From: Erythrophleum ivorense
Taxonomy: Eukaryota; Streptophyta; Magnoliopsida; Fabales; Fabaceae
Length of the DNA stretch: 64,000 nt
Assembly: GCA_026724425.1 (NCBI GenBank)
Contig: JAIUCV010000003.1
Span: 44,045,283-44,109,282, forward strand
Direction of reading: 5' to 3'
A program made the position numbers and the translations under genes. Below are positions 24,840 through 37,177 of the stretch, piece by piece (the stretch's first letter is position 1; every line of letters begins with the position of its first letter). Below the pieces are notes generated by a model, which made no database searches, was not told the DNA's origin, and worked only from the letters and a program-made list of their open reading frames with translations.

Positions 24840-25270
24840 AGCATCATCAACCTTAAGTTGAAAAGCAACCTTTTTAATTTCCTGATGAGAGAAATTGAGT
24901 GTGATATTTAAAAAAAAAAGGAAGGGAAGATTAAGCTCTTACAAGTGAGAAAAGATGTCATTAAGAGAGGTTTCTTTGTCATTGACAAGATGTTCTAAAA
25001 TTAATTAGTGGTCAAGTGCTAAATTTGATTTATATTAATTATCTAATCACCTTGAGAATTTCTAATCATGTGAATTTTGCATTTGGATCTTCTAGAATGA
25101 ACTGAAGTGTGGAAGTAGTTGGTATTATGATCACCCTTCACTAACCAAGATTGCTCCATTTCTGAACCTGACGAATTTCTTCATAGTAATAAAGAAACTC
25201 AAATTCTTATTTAAAACCTTTGTCATCCTCAAGAATGTGAAGAGGGTTGGATTAGATTTGACCAACTACA
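24840..25270 (-). pseudogene. LINE pol, 5' part of the same copy, displaced by nested LTRs
   Basis: The minus strand reads WLVKGDHNTNYFHTS near 25,130-25,170, then, nearer 24,860, EIKKVAFQLKVDDA. In plant L1 proteins these blocks (WL..GD.NT.YFH and the stretch before APGPDG) come directly before the GHFFQ block found at 15,780. Deleting 15,808-24,844 (insert plus one target copy) joins VDDA to CSLDSYHGHF in one frame. This is direct evidence that both parts were one element. Stop codons and the missing N-terminus show that it is dead. Confidence 0.85.
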
Positions 25271-27859
25271 ATTTCAAGATTTTTAATTTTTGTAAAAAAA
25301 TATTGCACATTCTAAAAGATTGGACTTAGAAATAGCTTTTTTTAATATTTTTTAATTAAAATATAATAAGTATATGATTATTCAATTAAAACATGACAAA
25401 TGTATGTATATATATATAATTTAATTAAGGAACCATACACACAAAAGCTATACACTTGTTATTTTATTATTAAAAAATCATACACATGTCATGTTTTTAT
25501 TAAAAAGATTGATAATAAAAATATAAAAAAACTATATATAATTTTTTTTGTCTAAATTGCACAATTGACAAATGGTTTGTTTATCTAAAGAATTGATGTA
25601 TGGTAAATTATCATTTTTTAAAATAAACTCTATGGTATATACTAATTTTTAAAAATCAAAAGTTAAATACATAATAAGTTAATAAGTAAAATTATAGACT
25701 TCGTATGAGGTTGTTGAAATTATACAAATCTCCTTTCTATGTTCAAAATATATAGTTTAATTTTAAATTTTTTGACTAAAATTTCTCATTAAAAAAAATA
25801 CAAGAGGGTATTTTAGTTAAAATAAAAAATATATATATTCAAGCTAATGGAAGATATTTGAGCAAAAAGATTTAAATTTTAATTAAAGTATAACATAACT
25901 TTTTGTTTTAGTAGAAATCCAAATATATTTTAAAAATAAATTGAAAATTTATATAATTTAAACAAAACTCAGAGAAAATCAATATAATTTCCTCTAATTT
26001 GAAAACTAAATTATTAATTTATTCAAAACTTTTGTCTCAATCTACTTCGTCAAATAGTTTTTTTTTATACCCATGTTAAAGATTACACTAATACAAAATT
26101 CAAGATTACTCAAACAAAATTAAGATTACAAAATAGGGTTATAACTATATTATGATAGCATCTGTGCCTTTGGCCACCGTGGCATAAAGTTCTTACAGTC
26201 CGACGATCGACAAGAAGAAATAAACCAGTCCAATAAAGTAAAAAAATCCCTTTCTAACACTTGCAAATCTCGAACTAATTTATAATTCTCCATCATTAAC
26301 ACGTAATTATGATTAGAGTTATGCATCTAATGCAAATTGAAAACTGGACGGATTACTTACCACAAATTTTTTAATTAATTCCTTCATTTCATTCACTGTT
26401 ATTACACAACCATATTTGTTAACTCTGTTAACAAAGAATTGATAAAAGAATGGAAGTGATACAAAACAGATCTCTAGAGTAGTAACGAGACAAAATTTTT
26501 GAAGTACATTGACATGAATTATCCTCGCCTTTTTTCTACGGGGAAAGTCCCACAAACTTGAAATAATTGTTCGGAAAAATTATAATTTAGAGTTCTAAAT
26601 TAAAAATATTCATACTAAAAAATTTTAAATTTTAAAATTATTCTAAAAAGCTTAAAATTAAAAATTTTAACTCAAGATTTTAAATTATAATTTGTTACAT
26701 AATTTAAACTTTTAATCTTAAAGTCTTTCAAAATAATTTCAAATATATTTTCATCCTAGGACCTAAACTATAATTTGTCCTAATTCTTACCCTACCCCAG
26801 TAAAACTTTTCTAGTACACCTGTGGGATTGATAATTTAAGTATTACTGCCGTTAACATTTACATAAATAAGCATTTATCCCTTAAGTTTGAACATCTAAC
26901 TCTACCTTAAAAATAGAGGAGATGACAAAATTGAATTTGTAGTAATACTTTATTTTTTAAAAACTACATGAGTTTTTTTTTTTTCAAGAGTGAATTGGTG
27001 AAAAAGATTTTAAAATTTACTCAGTAATATTTGCTCTAATATTTAAGCCAATCAATTTATAAATAACTTTAAAATAAAAACTCTCGTAAAATTCAAATAC
27101 TTCTATTAATAATATGATATTATACTACGTGGCCATTCGGAAGAAAATGAGGAGTTACCTTGTAGTGTTTAACATGCTTTATTGACCTTATTGCCTTAGT
27201 TGATATAACACGGTTGGGTCATATAGACTAACAAGTGGCTTGTCTAAGACTTTCATGTCTTTATCATAGCTAGTCGTTTGACCACTGAGCAAATAATAGT
27301 CATGACTTCTCCTATATCTCTTCTATAATAAAAATAAACTATTATCTACAGTTTCTCACTTATTTTTAACAAAAATACACATAAATATAAATTTCAAAAT
27401 ATAATTTTTGCCATAGCATAATGAAAAATAAAAATAAATTAAGTTGCATGAAGTTGGTATAGATTCCTACTACTAATTAGTGTGTTATAATAATATAAAA
27501 ATAAAGAGATCAAGAATACACATGGAGAAAAATATAAGAAACATGCAATATATATATATATATATAGTTTTCCAATAACTATCTCATGCAAACACATTTT
27601 CTATCATTCATTGAGTAAAAACATTTTATATTTGACTTCAATGATAATAGGACATGTTTAATTAAAAACACCATCATTTGTCGTGAACAGGGTGTAGAAC
27701 TAGTGATAATCTAAATTGGTGGCTGCGTGCGAGAAGCTAGAAGTCCATTGAATTTTAGGAGAGATGTAATCCGCCGAGGGAAATTCTTAATAAAGAATTA
27801 ATCATCGTTCATGACATCTAAAACCCACCATTCTGGAACAAGAAGTTTAGTTCTCACCA
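25271..27859. other. AT-rich intergenic region upstream of the kinase array
   Basis: I recognise no gene. A weak inverted repeat (AATTAAAACATGACAAATGT near 25,393 against ACACATGTCATGTTTTTATT near 25,490) could be a small hairpin element. A short (TA)n run lies at about 27,550-27,566. The minus-strand open frame at 26,319-26,555 has no family resemblance. The last few hundred bases presumably held the promoter of kinase copy 1. Confidence 0.4.
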
Positions 27860-30800
27860 ATGGGAATCTTTCACAGTCATACAAGCTTATTCCCTGTTTT
27901 GATCATATTTGGTTGCTCTTGTTTTAATTTTTGCACTGCCACAGACAACATCACATCATCTCAACTCATCAAGGACCCTGAAACAATTAGCTCCAATGGG
28001 AGTTTGTTCACACTGGAATTCTTCAGCCCTAAAAATTCAACAAATTGCTGTGGGAATTTGGTAGAAGTCTGAATCCAATGCCCTATGGGTAGCTAACAGA
28101 AACCAACCGCTGAAGGATTCTTGTAGGATTGTTACAATATCTGAGGATAGCAATCTTGTGGTATTGAATGGCCGGAGACAGACCATTGGGTCATCAAATG
28201 TGTCAAATGTTGCATCTAATACTACTTGTCAGCTTTTAGATTCTGGGAACCTTGTCCTCCTAGATAATTACTCCTAGATAATTCTGGAAACAGCTTATGG
28301 AACAGTTTCGAGCATCCTTCATATGCATGCCTGCCCAATATGAAACTTGCTAACAACGAAAGAACAGGTGAGAAACTAAAGCTTACTTCATGGAAAAGTT
28401 CGTCTGATCCATCTATTAGGAATTTCTCTATCAGTCTTGAACACCCAAATATTCCTGAACCATTTGTCCGGAATTAAACTCATCCATACTGGCGCAGTGG
28501 TCTGTGGGATGGCCAAGTCTTTAAGGGTATAGCCAAGATGAATTCTTTTATCTTAATGGACTCACCATAGTACGCGATGGGGATGGAAGAGTTTACTTGG
28601 CTTTTACTTTACCTGATGAGTCTGACTTCACAATCTGTGTCTTGAATTCTGAAGACCTATTACAGGAAAGACATTGGGTTGAGGAGAAGAAGCAATAGCG
28701 AGTGAATTTTAGAGTTTAAAAACCAGCATGTAATGTTTATGGTTTATGTGGAGCATTTGGAAGCTGCAATTCAGATAATTCACCAGTGTGCAACTGTTTG
28801 AGTGGGTTTGAACCAAGCAATACAGAGGAATGGAATAGGCAAATGTGGACTAATGGATGTGTTAGGAAGACAGCTCTTCAGTGTGAGAGGGTGAAAAATG
28901 GGAGTGCAGATGGCAAAGGAGAAGGGATTTTGAAGCTGCAGATGGTTAAAGTGCCAGATTTTGTTGAATAGTCTTCTGTTTCAGAAGACACATGAAGAAG
29001 CCAGTACCTGGAGAATTGCACTTGTGTAGCGTTCAAATGACTCTGATATTGGTTGTATGTCTTGGAGTGGAAATCTGATTAACATACAATAGTTCTCAAT
29101 AGGAGGACTTGATCTATATATTCATCTAGCCTATTCAGATCTTGGTATCTTAATTTTCTGTCAAACTACTCAAAATCTAGTTCTTTGACATAAACCTATT
29201 TGTGGGTTTGGATTGATCTTTTTATATAACTTGGTTCGCTTTCTCTTATATGCAGAAAAGGAGAGATATGTGACAAACATCACTGTCATTACTGTTACAG
29301 TAATAATAGGAACCATCATCATTGTCTTTGGTGCATATTTCTTAGGGAAATGAATAGCTAAACGCTCGAGAACTTTGCCATTTTAGATCATTTCAAAAAT
29401 TCAAATGCAACCTTCGTATTACTAAAATATTGTTTGGTTGTTCTTGATATCCCATTTTCCTATCGGGTGCTTCCATGTCTTTCACTCTTACTAAATTTGA
29501 TACATTGTTATGAATCAGCAAGTACAAGAGCAAATGGTTCTTACTGACAAATAGAGGTGACGCATATGCAGTACTGTCACAGGTTAAACTCCAGAAGCTA
29601 CTGGCATACAATTTTAAAAAGGTTGCAATTGCTACAAACAATTTTGATATGTCTAATAAACTGGGGCAAGGCAGTTTTGGTCTGGTTTATAAGATATATT
29701 AATTCATGCAAACTTGATCAATTTTGAAGTCATTGTGTGTAATTGCCTTTTTTGGTCATTGCGTGCAATTATTGTTTCTTGGTATTTTCTTTAGGGGGAA
29801 GCTGCAAGATGGCCAGGACATAGCAGTTAAGAGACTTTCTAGAGCATCTGGACAGAGGCTAGAGGAACTTATAAATGAGGTTGTTGTTATTTTTAAGCTT
29901 CAACACTACAATCTTGTTAGATTTCTAGGTTGCTGTAATAAATGAGGAGAAGATGTTGACATATGAGTACATGCCAAATAAAAGTTTGGATGCCTTTATT
30001 TTTGGTCGGTCCTTTTGATTCCTACTTTTCTGTCTATTCAATATCCATTTTAAAGCTTGTCTTTATTCAGCATAAATGCAATGAAACAAAGAGGGGGGGA
30101 AAAAAAAACTGGAACACTAATGTCAGGTGAGTTGCTTCAAGTCATTCAAATTTGGGAATTTATTATAGTGCGTTCAAAACAAATATAACCTTGCCCTTCT
30201 TTTCCCAGATCCACCTACACATAAACTTCTACATTGGAGAAAGCGCTTTGATATAATTAAAGGAGTAGCTTGAGGGATACTTTATCTTCACAGAGATTAT
30301 AAACTAAACATTATACATAGAGACCTTAAGGCAAGTAATATCTTGCTTGATGAGACCCTAACTCCAAAAATATCAAACTTTGGTATGGCTAGAATTTTTG
30401 GAGGCAGTGAACATCAAGCTAATCCTAGAAGAGTTCTTGGAACCTAGTAAGTATTTCTTCTCATTCCAAAACTATAGTAACATGCTGAGAATACCAAGAA
30501 TTAATTGTTTTATTTAATAATACAGGGGATATATATCTTTAGAATATATAATGGAAGGACTTTTTTGGAGAAATCAGATGTGTTTAGCTTTAGTTTTATT
30601 ACTAGAGATTATTAGTGGAAGAAGAAACTCTAGCTTTCACAATGATGAGCATGCTCTCAGTCTTTTAGGATTTTTAGGTGTCTACAATTCATGGCTCTCA
30701 TCCTAAAATATCTAATCCTGACCTTGAGAAGGATATTCATACTTAGGACTTTTCTTGAACAAGACCTTGAAAGAGGGAGGCCAATTATGAGTACTATAAT

Positions 30801-30954
30801 TTCTATGCTTAATAATGAGATTGCCAATCTTCCTCCTCCAAGGCAACCTACATTCATCAAGAGGCAGAGTATGTTGAGTTCAGTGTCCCATGAAGAAACT
30901 GATAGATTATTTTCCAACAATGGTGTTAGTACCACAGACATACATGGCAGATAG
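27860..30954 (+). pseudogene. S-domain receptor-like kinase pseudogene, copy 1
   Basis: This is a relic of a G-type lectin S-receptor-like Ser/Thr kinase, closest to copy 4. All seven exons can be traced: about 27,860-29,144 (signal peptide, bulb-type lectin, S-locus, EGF-like and PAN regions), 29,256-29,367 (membrane segment), 29,519-29,693, 29,794-30,005, 30,209-30,446, 30,526-30,680 and 30,695-30,954. Lesions include a frameshift after SPKNSTN (about 28,045), a duplicated 'tcctagataattc' word near 28,260, several stops in exon 1, lost splice donors after exons 2 and 3, CGA to TGA before the HRD exon (about 30,270), DFG changed to NFG (about 30,375), and a deletion that fuses exon 6 to the middle of exon 7. 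It cannot make a kinase. Confidence in the family is high; exon edges are approximate. Confidence 0.9.
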
Positions 30955-31074
30955 CTACAATACCAAACTGTCACTGAAATAATACAGAATGTGGTGAGTA
31001 AATTTTCTTTCCTACTTGTTGTATTCATCAGAGTATGTGCATAGTCTATAGTAATCGAAGAAAAGAGATTCCCT

Positions 31075-31087
31075 CCCCCCCCCCCCC
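31075..31087. repeat. (C)13 homopolymer
   Basis: Thirteen C residues follow CCCT, and a T-rich tract follows. The length is likely unreliable in assembly. Confidence 0.85.
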
Positions 31088-31289
31088 TTTTCTTTTTTCC
31101 TTCATTAGATAATTCTATGACTTATAATATATGGTAAATTGTTCTCTAGAGATCAAATGAGTAAATTTGTAGGTTTAAATCCAGTGGAGTCTAGCTATAT
31201 GTTTCCAGAATAAGCTGTTCTATTATCAGAGAAATTAGAGATGTTTAAAGCTTTAAGCTATGCAATTTCTTTTGTGAAAAGAAAGGCCA

Positions 31290-31400
31290 AGTATGTGAGA
31301 CCACTGCAGTTTCAATGCTTAACAGTGAGATTCTGAATCTTCCTCCTCCAAGGCAAGTTCATTCTTAAAGAGGATCATTTGTTGACCTTAGGGTTCCCTC
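31290..31400 (+). pseudogene. Last-exon fragment of another S-domain kinase
   Basis: The words corresponding to 'SMLNSEILNLPPPRQ' can be read at about 31,310-31,355, followed by a decayed tail resembling 60,080-60,180. It lies only 350 bases beyond the last exon of copy 1, so it is a remnant of a separate, mostly deleted copy. It is too short to encode anything. Confidence 0.7.
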
Positions 31401-31459
31401 AGGAAGATCAGGGACATTCCAATTTGGCTTTAGAGTACCATATCATTGTCCTAGCTAGA

Positions 31460-34340
31460 AACCAAAAACGTGGTTTGCTGTCAAAACTCAATAAGAAAAT
31501 CAAATTAAAAGATAATAGGAGACTCACACTGGTAGATACATAGTGGACTTCCTAAAGTTCAGTGCCTTCTCTGATGTGAGCATTCTCATGGCCCCACCTA
31601 TCACTCTCTCACCCACAAGAAGGGTTCCAAGACATGAGAGAATCTGAATCCCAAAAATCCCTCCCCACATATCAAAATGAGTCCAAATTCTCTCATGTCC
31701 AGGAGTTCCTCATATGTGAGAAAGAGTGACACAATAGGTGAGACCCACATCATACCCACTATACCACTCTCTCTCCAACGAGTCTCACTTATTATATCAC
31801 TCTCTCTCCCACATGAAGAGCTCTTGCCCATAAGAGGATATCCTTTTGCGTTTCTGAAGTAGAAGAAGGAAGAAAAGGAAGAAGATGAGTGTGAGAGAAA
31901 GAATCTAAGGCAACCTCTTGGAGCTTCTTCTACTTTGCAGACTGCAAACTTTTGAAAGAATGTTAAGGTAGTGTTGTGCGTATAGTTATTGAAATAACAA
32001 AACTGTCCAAACTGTTTAGACAGGTTGAATCTTGTTTGGTTTCTTCAATATTTTATCTTCATATGCACTACTGGTCTTCTTATTTTCCACAAGCTTCGGA
32101 TTTACTTTTGGCTCATTTTTCTGTGTAATATTATGCTGGGACTCTATTTTACTATCTCCTAAATCAGATGAATTTTCAAGTTGTTCAAATTTTCTACACA
32201 AGGCCTTCCCCCAACTGGTTTCTTTAAAGCTACTGCAAGCATCCTAAAATGTAAATTACAATCAGTGCTCATTAAATTGAAATAAAGATGGACAAAAATT
32301 TGAAGAATATATAATGGGTGGAAGGGCTAAAACTTTGAGTATCTGATTGTTGGATTTTATCTGTTCCAATCTTGCAGATCAATCCCTTTTCATAAAATTG
32401 TGTAAATCAAACAATTTTTGTATTTTTGGCTTTTAGAACTTGTTTCAAGAATAATTTCTTCAACCAATTTTATTTTGTTCCTTGTTTTTAAAGTTGTTTT
32501 CAGAACAAAGTTTCCAAACGTTTTTTCAACAATTGTTCATTGATCTTATAATAACAAACATGATAATATTTGTTCCCACCTGAAACCTGTTCAACCTTCT
32601 TAGATATGGCAAAGCAAGTAGACAAGTGCAAAAAGTCAAACAGAACAATACTGCTGCACCACTTAATCTACTTTCTTTTCTTAGGTTTCCTTTTTAAATT
32701 GAGAAGGATATAGTTGCCGTGCATGATATTAAATTTTGGACAGATTGGGTCAAATTTGCATGAATTCAAGCTGTGATGAGTTGCAACAATGGTGTCTGTT
32801 ATTATTTCTTTTAGTATCATAACATGTTGACTTTTGACTTTTATAATGAAAAAGGGAAGAAACTTGAGATTTTGTAGTTGCAACTTAATTTAAGTTCGAA
32901 ATCCAACCTGCTGTTATTATCAACAAAGTATTAATCAGTCAACCAAACCACATAGCCTCCCTAATCCAATGATGAAACAGTAAATTTTGTCATACATGCC
33001 CAAGTTTCTATGGTAAGTTACATCGTTGATTTCCTCCTTTTGATCTCTAACAACACCATGAGTGCAAACATAAGGTTTCCCAAGTGGACTCTTGCAACTT
33101 GTTTCCTCAATTTCATACCCATAACCTTTTTGAAGTATGTTTTAACAATTGACAAGTCTAACTCACCCACAACTGACACTAAAAAGAAATCTCTATTTAG
33201 TTAAAACAAGCAATTGGTAATAATTTATTATCTTCGTTTGTGTTCTCTCATATTCACCAGGCAGCTATATTTATGTTCACCAGGCACAGAACCTCCTTCC
33301 TGTATGTTCTCTCATACTCCCCCACCTAACACAGAACCTCCTTCCTCCTATCTCATATTCACTAGGCAGCTACAATTATGTTCTCAGGTGGAGGAGTTCC
33401 CTTTTGCACAGAAGGTGCTGGGTTCTCTCTCAATGCAATTACTCAATGAAACAAATATTAAATTCACAGCTTTCTTTTTCACAAAGACTTTAGGGGCAAG
33501 AATTACATATTTCAAGTTTTAACCTTATATTTCCAGGAAAGCCAACATCAAATTCCTTGTAATCCCTTATAATCAACACCATTCTAACATGTCTGGTTTA
33601 GAACTCAAATGGAATCCAGCGTCACCAAAATCACTCCACTTCCAGCAAAATTCTATACAAAAGCAATCATCTTTAACAGGCAGCCATAAAATATGTATAA
33701 ATATATAGGTGCAAATTAGATGCAAATTAGCAAAGCAATCATCTCTAACTTGGCTCTTTCCTTGGTTTCTATTGCAATCTAACTAGTTTCATTGGGCGAA
33801 TGGGTAATTGGGGGTCAGATTCATGGAGATATTCTAATTGGCGTTACTATTCTTTTTGGTGAAAGAAAAGGCATTGTATGACAAAGGGTTTGATGATGAA
33901 AATTGCCACTTTATTCTTGCAAAAGGATTGACCATACTTAGTACTGTACTGTACTCTACCCCAATGCCCTGTGCCCACCTTATGCACACTCACAATACAA
34001 AATGGCAGAGCACGGCAAACCACAAACAAGCAATACTAAGCTATTCAAAGACAAAGATTAATCTGAAAGGCGCCATATTGATTAATATTATAAGCACAGC
34101 GTAAATGTTAATGGAAATTTTGTTCATATCTGAGAGCAACATTCATATACAAATGGTGAAAAGTAGAATTCTAACAGTAAGATAGATTCACTCAAATGAA
34201 CTAGAATTCTAATTTTCCATATGCATCTACCCTCAAACGAACCATATTCCCTCACATGGGAACAACAAGACAGATTCACCTCTGCAAACCAAAGAATCGA
34301 AGCAGAAAACTAACTCAGAAGACCAAACTAACGCAGTGAA
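31460..34340. other. Intergenic region, no gene recognised
   Basis: Around 31,560-31,850 there are several repeats of CTCTCTC and 'atgtgag'-type words in both orientations. Two short stretches with CACCAGGCA/ACAGAACCTCCTTCC words repeat near 33,255-33,350. No supported coding region, RNA or bordered element was found. Confidence 0.4.
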
Positions 34341-34538
34341 ATGGACGAGGGAGGGGGATCGAACTCTTACCTATCCTTCAAAACCAAAAGGTTCTGCCTC
34401 ATTAAAAATGACGGGGGCCAAGACGCAACTGTGGGCGGAGGGATGGAGCAGCTATTCTTCGAGGATGGAGATGGATCTTCGCGTTTTTCCTTTGCTAAAA
34501 ATTGGTATGAGATTTTATCAGAATTTAATCAAGTATAA
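34341..34538 (+). CDS. Possible first exon or small protein, unidentified
   Basis: An ATG in the context GTGAAATGG opens a 65-codon frame rich in Gly, Asp and Ser (starting MDEGGGSNSYLSFKTKRF). It is GC-richer than its surroundings and preceded by a purine-rich, 5'-UTR-like stretch. A potential splice donor (AAATTG|GTATGAG, about 34,502) could end it as a first exon after about 54 codons. A second overlapping frame is also open for 79 codons, which weakens the case. I do not recognise the protein and found no downstream exon. It could be a captured exon or chance. Confidence 0.3.
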   Translation: MDEGGGSNSYLSFKTKRFCLIKNDGGQDATVGGGMEQLFFEDGDGSSRFSFAKNWYEILSEFNQV

Positions 34539-34539
34539 T

Positions 34540-35599
34540 CCCAATTTTCAAAATTTGATTAGATTGTATAAGTAATAATAAACTTATAATATATTACACT
34601 AATTTATATAATCAAATCTTATGCGATGTAATAAAAGGCCCAAGAGAAAGATATGGTATGGTGCTCACAGATCTCAAGGGTTCAAGCCCATTTTACAGCC
34701 CAAATCTAAGAGAAAACCCCAACGCATTCAGTATAGGTATATCTTCACTTAGTTCCTTTTTCTCTGAAATTGAACCCTTAATTTTAATTTTGTTCATTTT
34801 GAGGAAGGCTTTTATAATTTTGCTTGCATTTTAATCACTATGACTTTATTTAATTCTAATTTAATTTTACAAATTTATGTGGAAATTTTAATTTTGCATC
34901 AAAGATTCAAGAATTCAATAATCATAATTCAAATTTTAGAGTTCCTATTTCAATCTCATTCTATAAGTTTATGAATTATCCTATATTTACATTTTGTTTA
35001 TGCTTGTTCTTCACTATTTAAGCATTCTATTTATTCAGTGCTTCAGCCAATGAATTTAAGTCTATCTTAAACAATTCTAAATTTTATATACAAAAATTAT
35101 AAATTTGATAAACTTAAGGGATTAAAATATTTTTACTTTTTGATATGGGCTTATAACATGGGAGAAAAACATTGATATCCTATAAACATTTTCATTTTTA
35201 TACATATTTAGAAGATATTTTGTATAATTTTAAACAATTTATTAAAATCATAATTAAAATACTTCAAAGAAATGAAAAAGTATTCTTTTTTTTTTTAGAG
35301 AAATTTTTAGATACACTTAGCATGTCATATTATTTATATTCTACCTCATAGAAAACAGCTAAAGATATGTTTGATACATTATACTAAATCTGATAGTATA
35401 AATTAGAATAATATATTATAAATGTATGATTTATTTAGTATAAATAATATATTGCATAAACTTATATAACAAACTTCTCTTATACATCAAAAAGATGTAT
35501 AATATAATCAATATTAAGAGGTGAAATTATGCCTAATTAGATTTTAATGCATAAGATCTTATAAATACTTTCACTTTCCAACTTTCACTTGTAATTATT
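34540..35599. other. AT-rich spacer, no gene recognised
   Basis: I see nothing definable beyond AT-rich, low-complexity sequence. Confidence 0.4.
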
Positions 35600-36075
35600 C
35601 ATGAGTCAACCCAAATTGAGTTTTGGCCTAGTTCAATACTTGGCTTGGTTTTATGTTAGGCTATTGTTCTTTTTTTTAAGCTCAGTGCTCATATCTAACT
35701 TAACCCGATTTGGTTTAGTATTTAAACTTTTAAAAGGTCAAGCCAAATTGGTCAACATAGCTAACTTGGTGCTCGACTTGGCTCGATATGACCGATAGAA
35801 GTGTTCATGGCTTAGGTATTGGCCTAATTTAGTATTTGATCTAATTTTGCATTAAGTTTCTTTTTATAAGCTCAGTGTCAGGTGTGGGTTGATTCACTTT
35901 AGTATCGAGTCACTTTTTTAAAAAAAATTAATAAAAATGATAAAATGAACCCTAAAAATGTTCATACAAGTTTTTATAAAATAATTTTTTAAAAAAATTA
36001 ATAAGACTAGATCGAGCTAATCCAAATTAGCCAATATGATTGGCTCGACCCCATCGATTGGCCCACTCTAAAATA
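35600..36075. repeat. Degenerate tandem repeat, two ~220-base units
   Basis: Both halves contain, in order, TTGGCCTA(A/G)TT, a decayed 'ggttttatgttagg'-type word, TTTTTATAAGCTCAGTG and a Thr/Ser-rich-looking tail. The second ends GGCTCGACCCCATCGATTGGC. This may be a decayed MITE pair. The borders are unclear. Confidence 0.4.
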
Positions 36076-36179
36076 CCCATTTTGTTTTTGGGACTTGATC
36101 CAACTTGTCTCTATATGTACAAGTTGAAGATGATGTGATGAATGAGAATGGTGAAGAAGCATGCAATATAGGGTTTTAA

Positions 36180-36199
36180 TTCTTCTTCTTCTTCTTCTT
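36180..36199. repeat. (TTC)n microsatellite
   Basis: About six TTC units are present. Confidence 0.8.
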
Positions 36200-36770
36200 T
36201 TTAATTTCTCTTATCTTTTTTTTTAAATGATAAAAGGATATTTTTTAAAAATATATATATAACACAATAAATTTTAATAAATATAATATACTTTTAAGTA
36301 AAAGATATTTTTGTTAAAATAGTTAATTTCTATTTTTATAGTGTTATACAATGTATCAACAAATATAAGATAATATTATCTTATATAATATTGTACTTAC
36401 CATTGTATAATCTTAAAATTTTATCAAATTTCATACTATTAAACTTTATCATATATAATATACCAAACAAGTTCCAAATGACATAAAATAGGATCTATAT
36501 AATAAATTTCTCTCTTTGTTAAAGTATAGGTGGGATCCAACTACTAAATAAAGTGTTTTGATAAAGACAAAAAAGAGAATTGGAGAAAAAAATTGTCTTG
36601 ATGAAAAAGTAATTATGTTTATAATTTTATTTTGTGTCACTGGACTCTTTTTTATTAGGTAAAATATAAATAAGGTAAGTCAAAGAATTTCTCCTGTCTT
36701 TGTATTCAATGGGCCGTGGTGGTAGGCGCCCGCTACAAATGCCGGGCTCAAAAGTCGATCTTGTAATTAA

Positions 36771-36900
36771 TAATTAGATAACCATTGACAACGCTCATGT
36801 TCCTTGGAAAATAGATCCCCTGCACATCTTATTAATTACATAACCATTAACAACGCTCGTGTTCCTTGGAAAATGGATCCCTTGCACATCTTTAAAGATG
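36771..36900. repeat. Tandem duplication of a ~67-base unit including a MITE end
   Basis: The words ATAACCATT(G/A)ACAACGCTC(A/G)TG, TTCCTTGGAAAAT and GATCCC(C/T)TGCACATCTT occur twice in the same order. The second copy runs straight into the element at 36,875-37,177. The unit therefore includes the first bases of that element. Confidence 0.7.
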
Positions 36901-37177
36901 TGCAGGGTCTACACATTCGATCTGGACTGTCCAAATCAGATTTGGACGGTCTAGATCTTTTTTTATTTTTTTCAAAATTTTGATATATTTTTTATTTTAA
37001 AAGATACAAAATATAAAAATAAAATAATCTTATAACTACATATTTTTTAAAAAATGATGATTTGAATAAAAAAATATAAAATATAAAATCTGGACCATCC
37101 AAATATTATTTGGACGATTCAGATCACATCTCAAGGATGTGCAAGCTCTGCACATCCTTGAGATGCGCAAGAGATCC
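36875..37177. mobile_element. 303-base MITE with GGATC(C/T)CTTGC inverted ends
   Basis: The left end is GGATCCCTTGCACATC; the right end, reverse-complemented, is GGATCTCTTGCGCATC. Inside each end a second short inverted pair (GATGTGCAGG / GATGTGCAGA) could form a hairpin, and the inner flanks carry the palindromic GATTTGGAC(G/A)GT / TGGAC words. The centre is AT-rich and non-coding. I could not settle a target duplication. Confidence 0.65.

Noticed and set aside
30657..31028. 123-codon minus-strand open frame
   Set aside because: It is the antisense shadow of the last exon of copy 1.
34620..34740. Possible tRNA-like stretch with 'ggttcaagccc'
   Set aside because: The T-loop-like word stands alone; I could not form an acceptor stem or anticodon arm.
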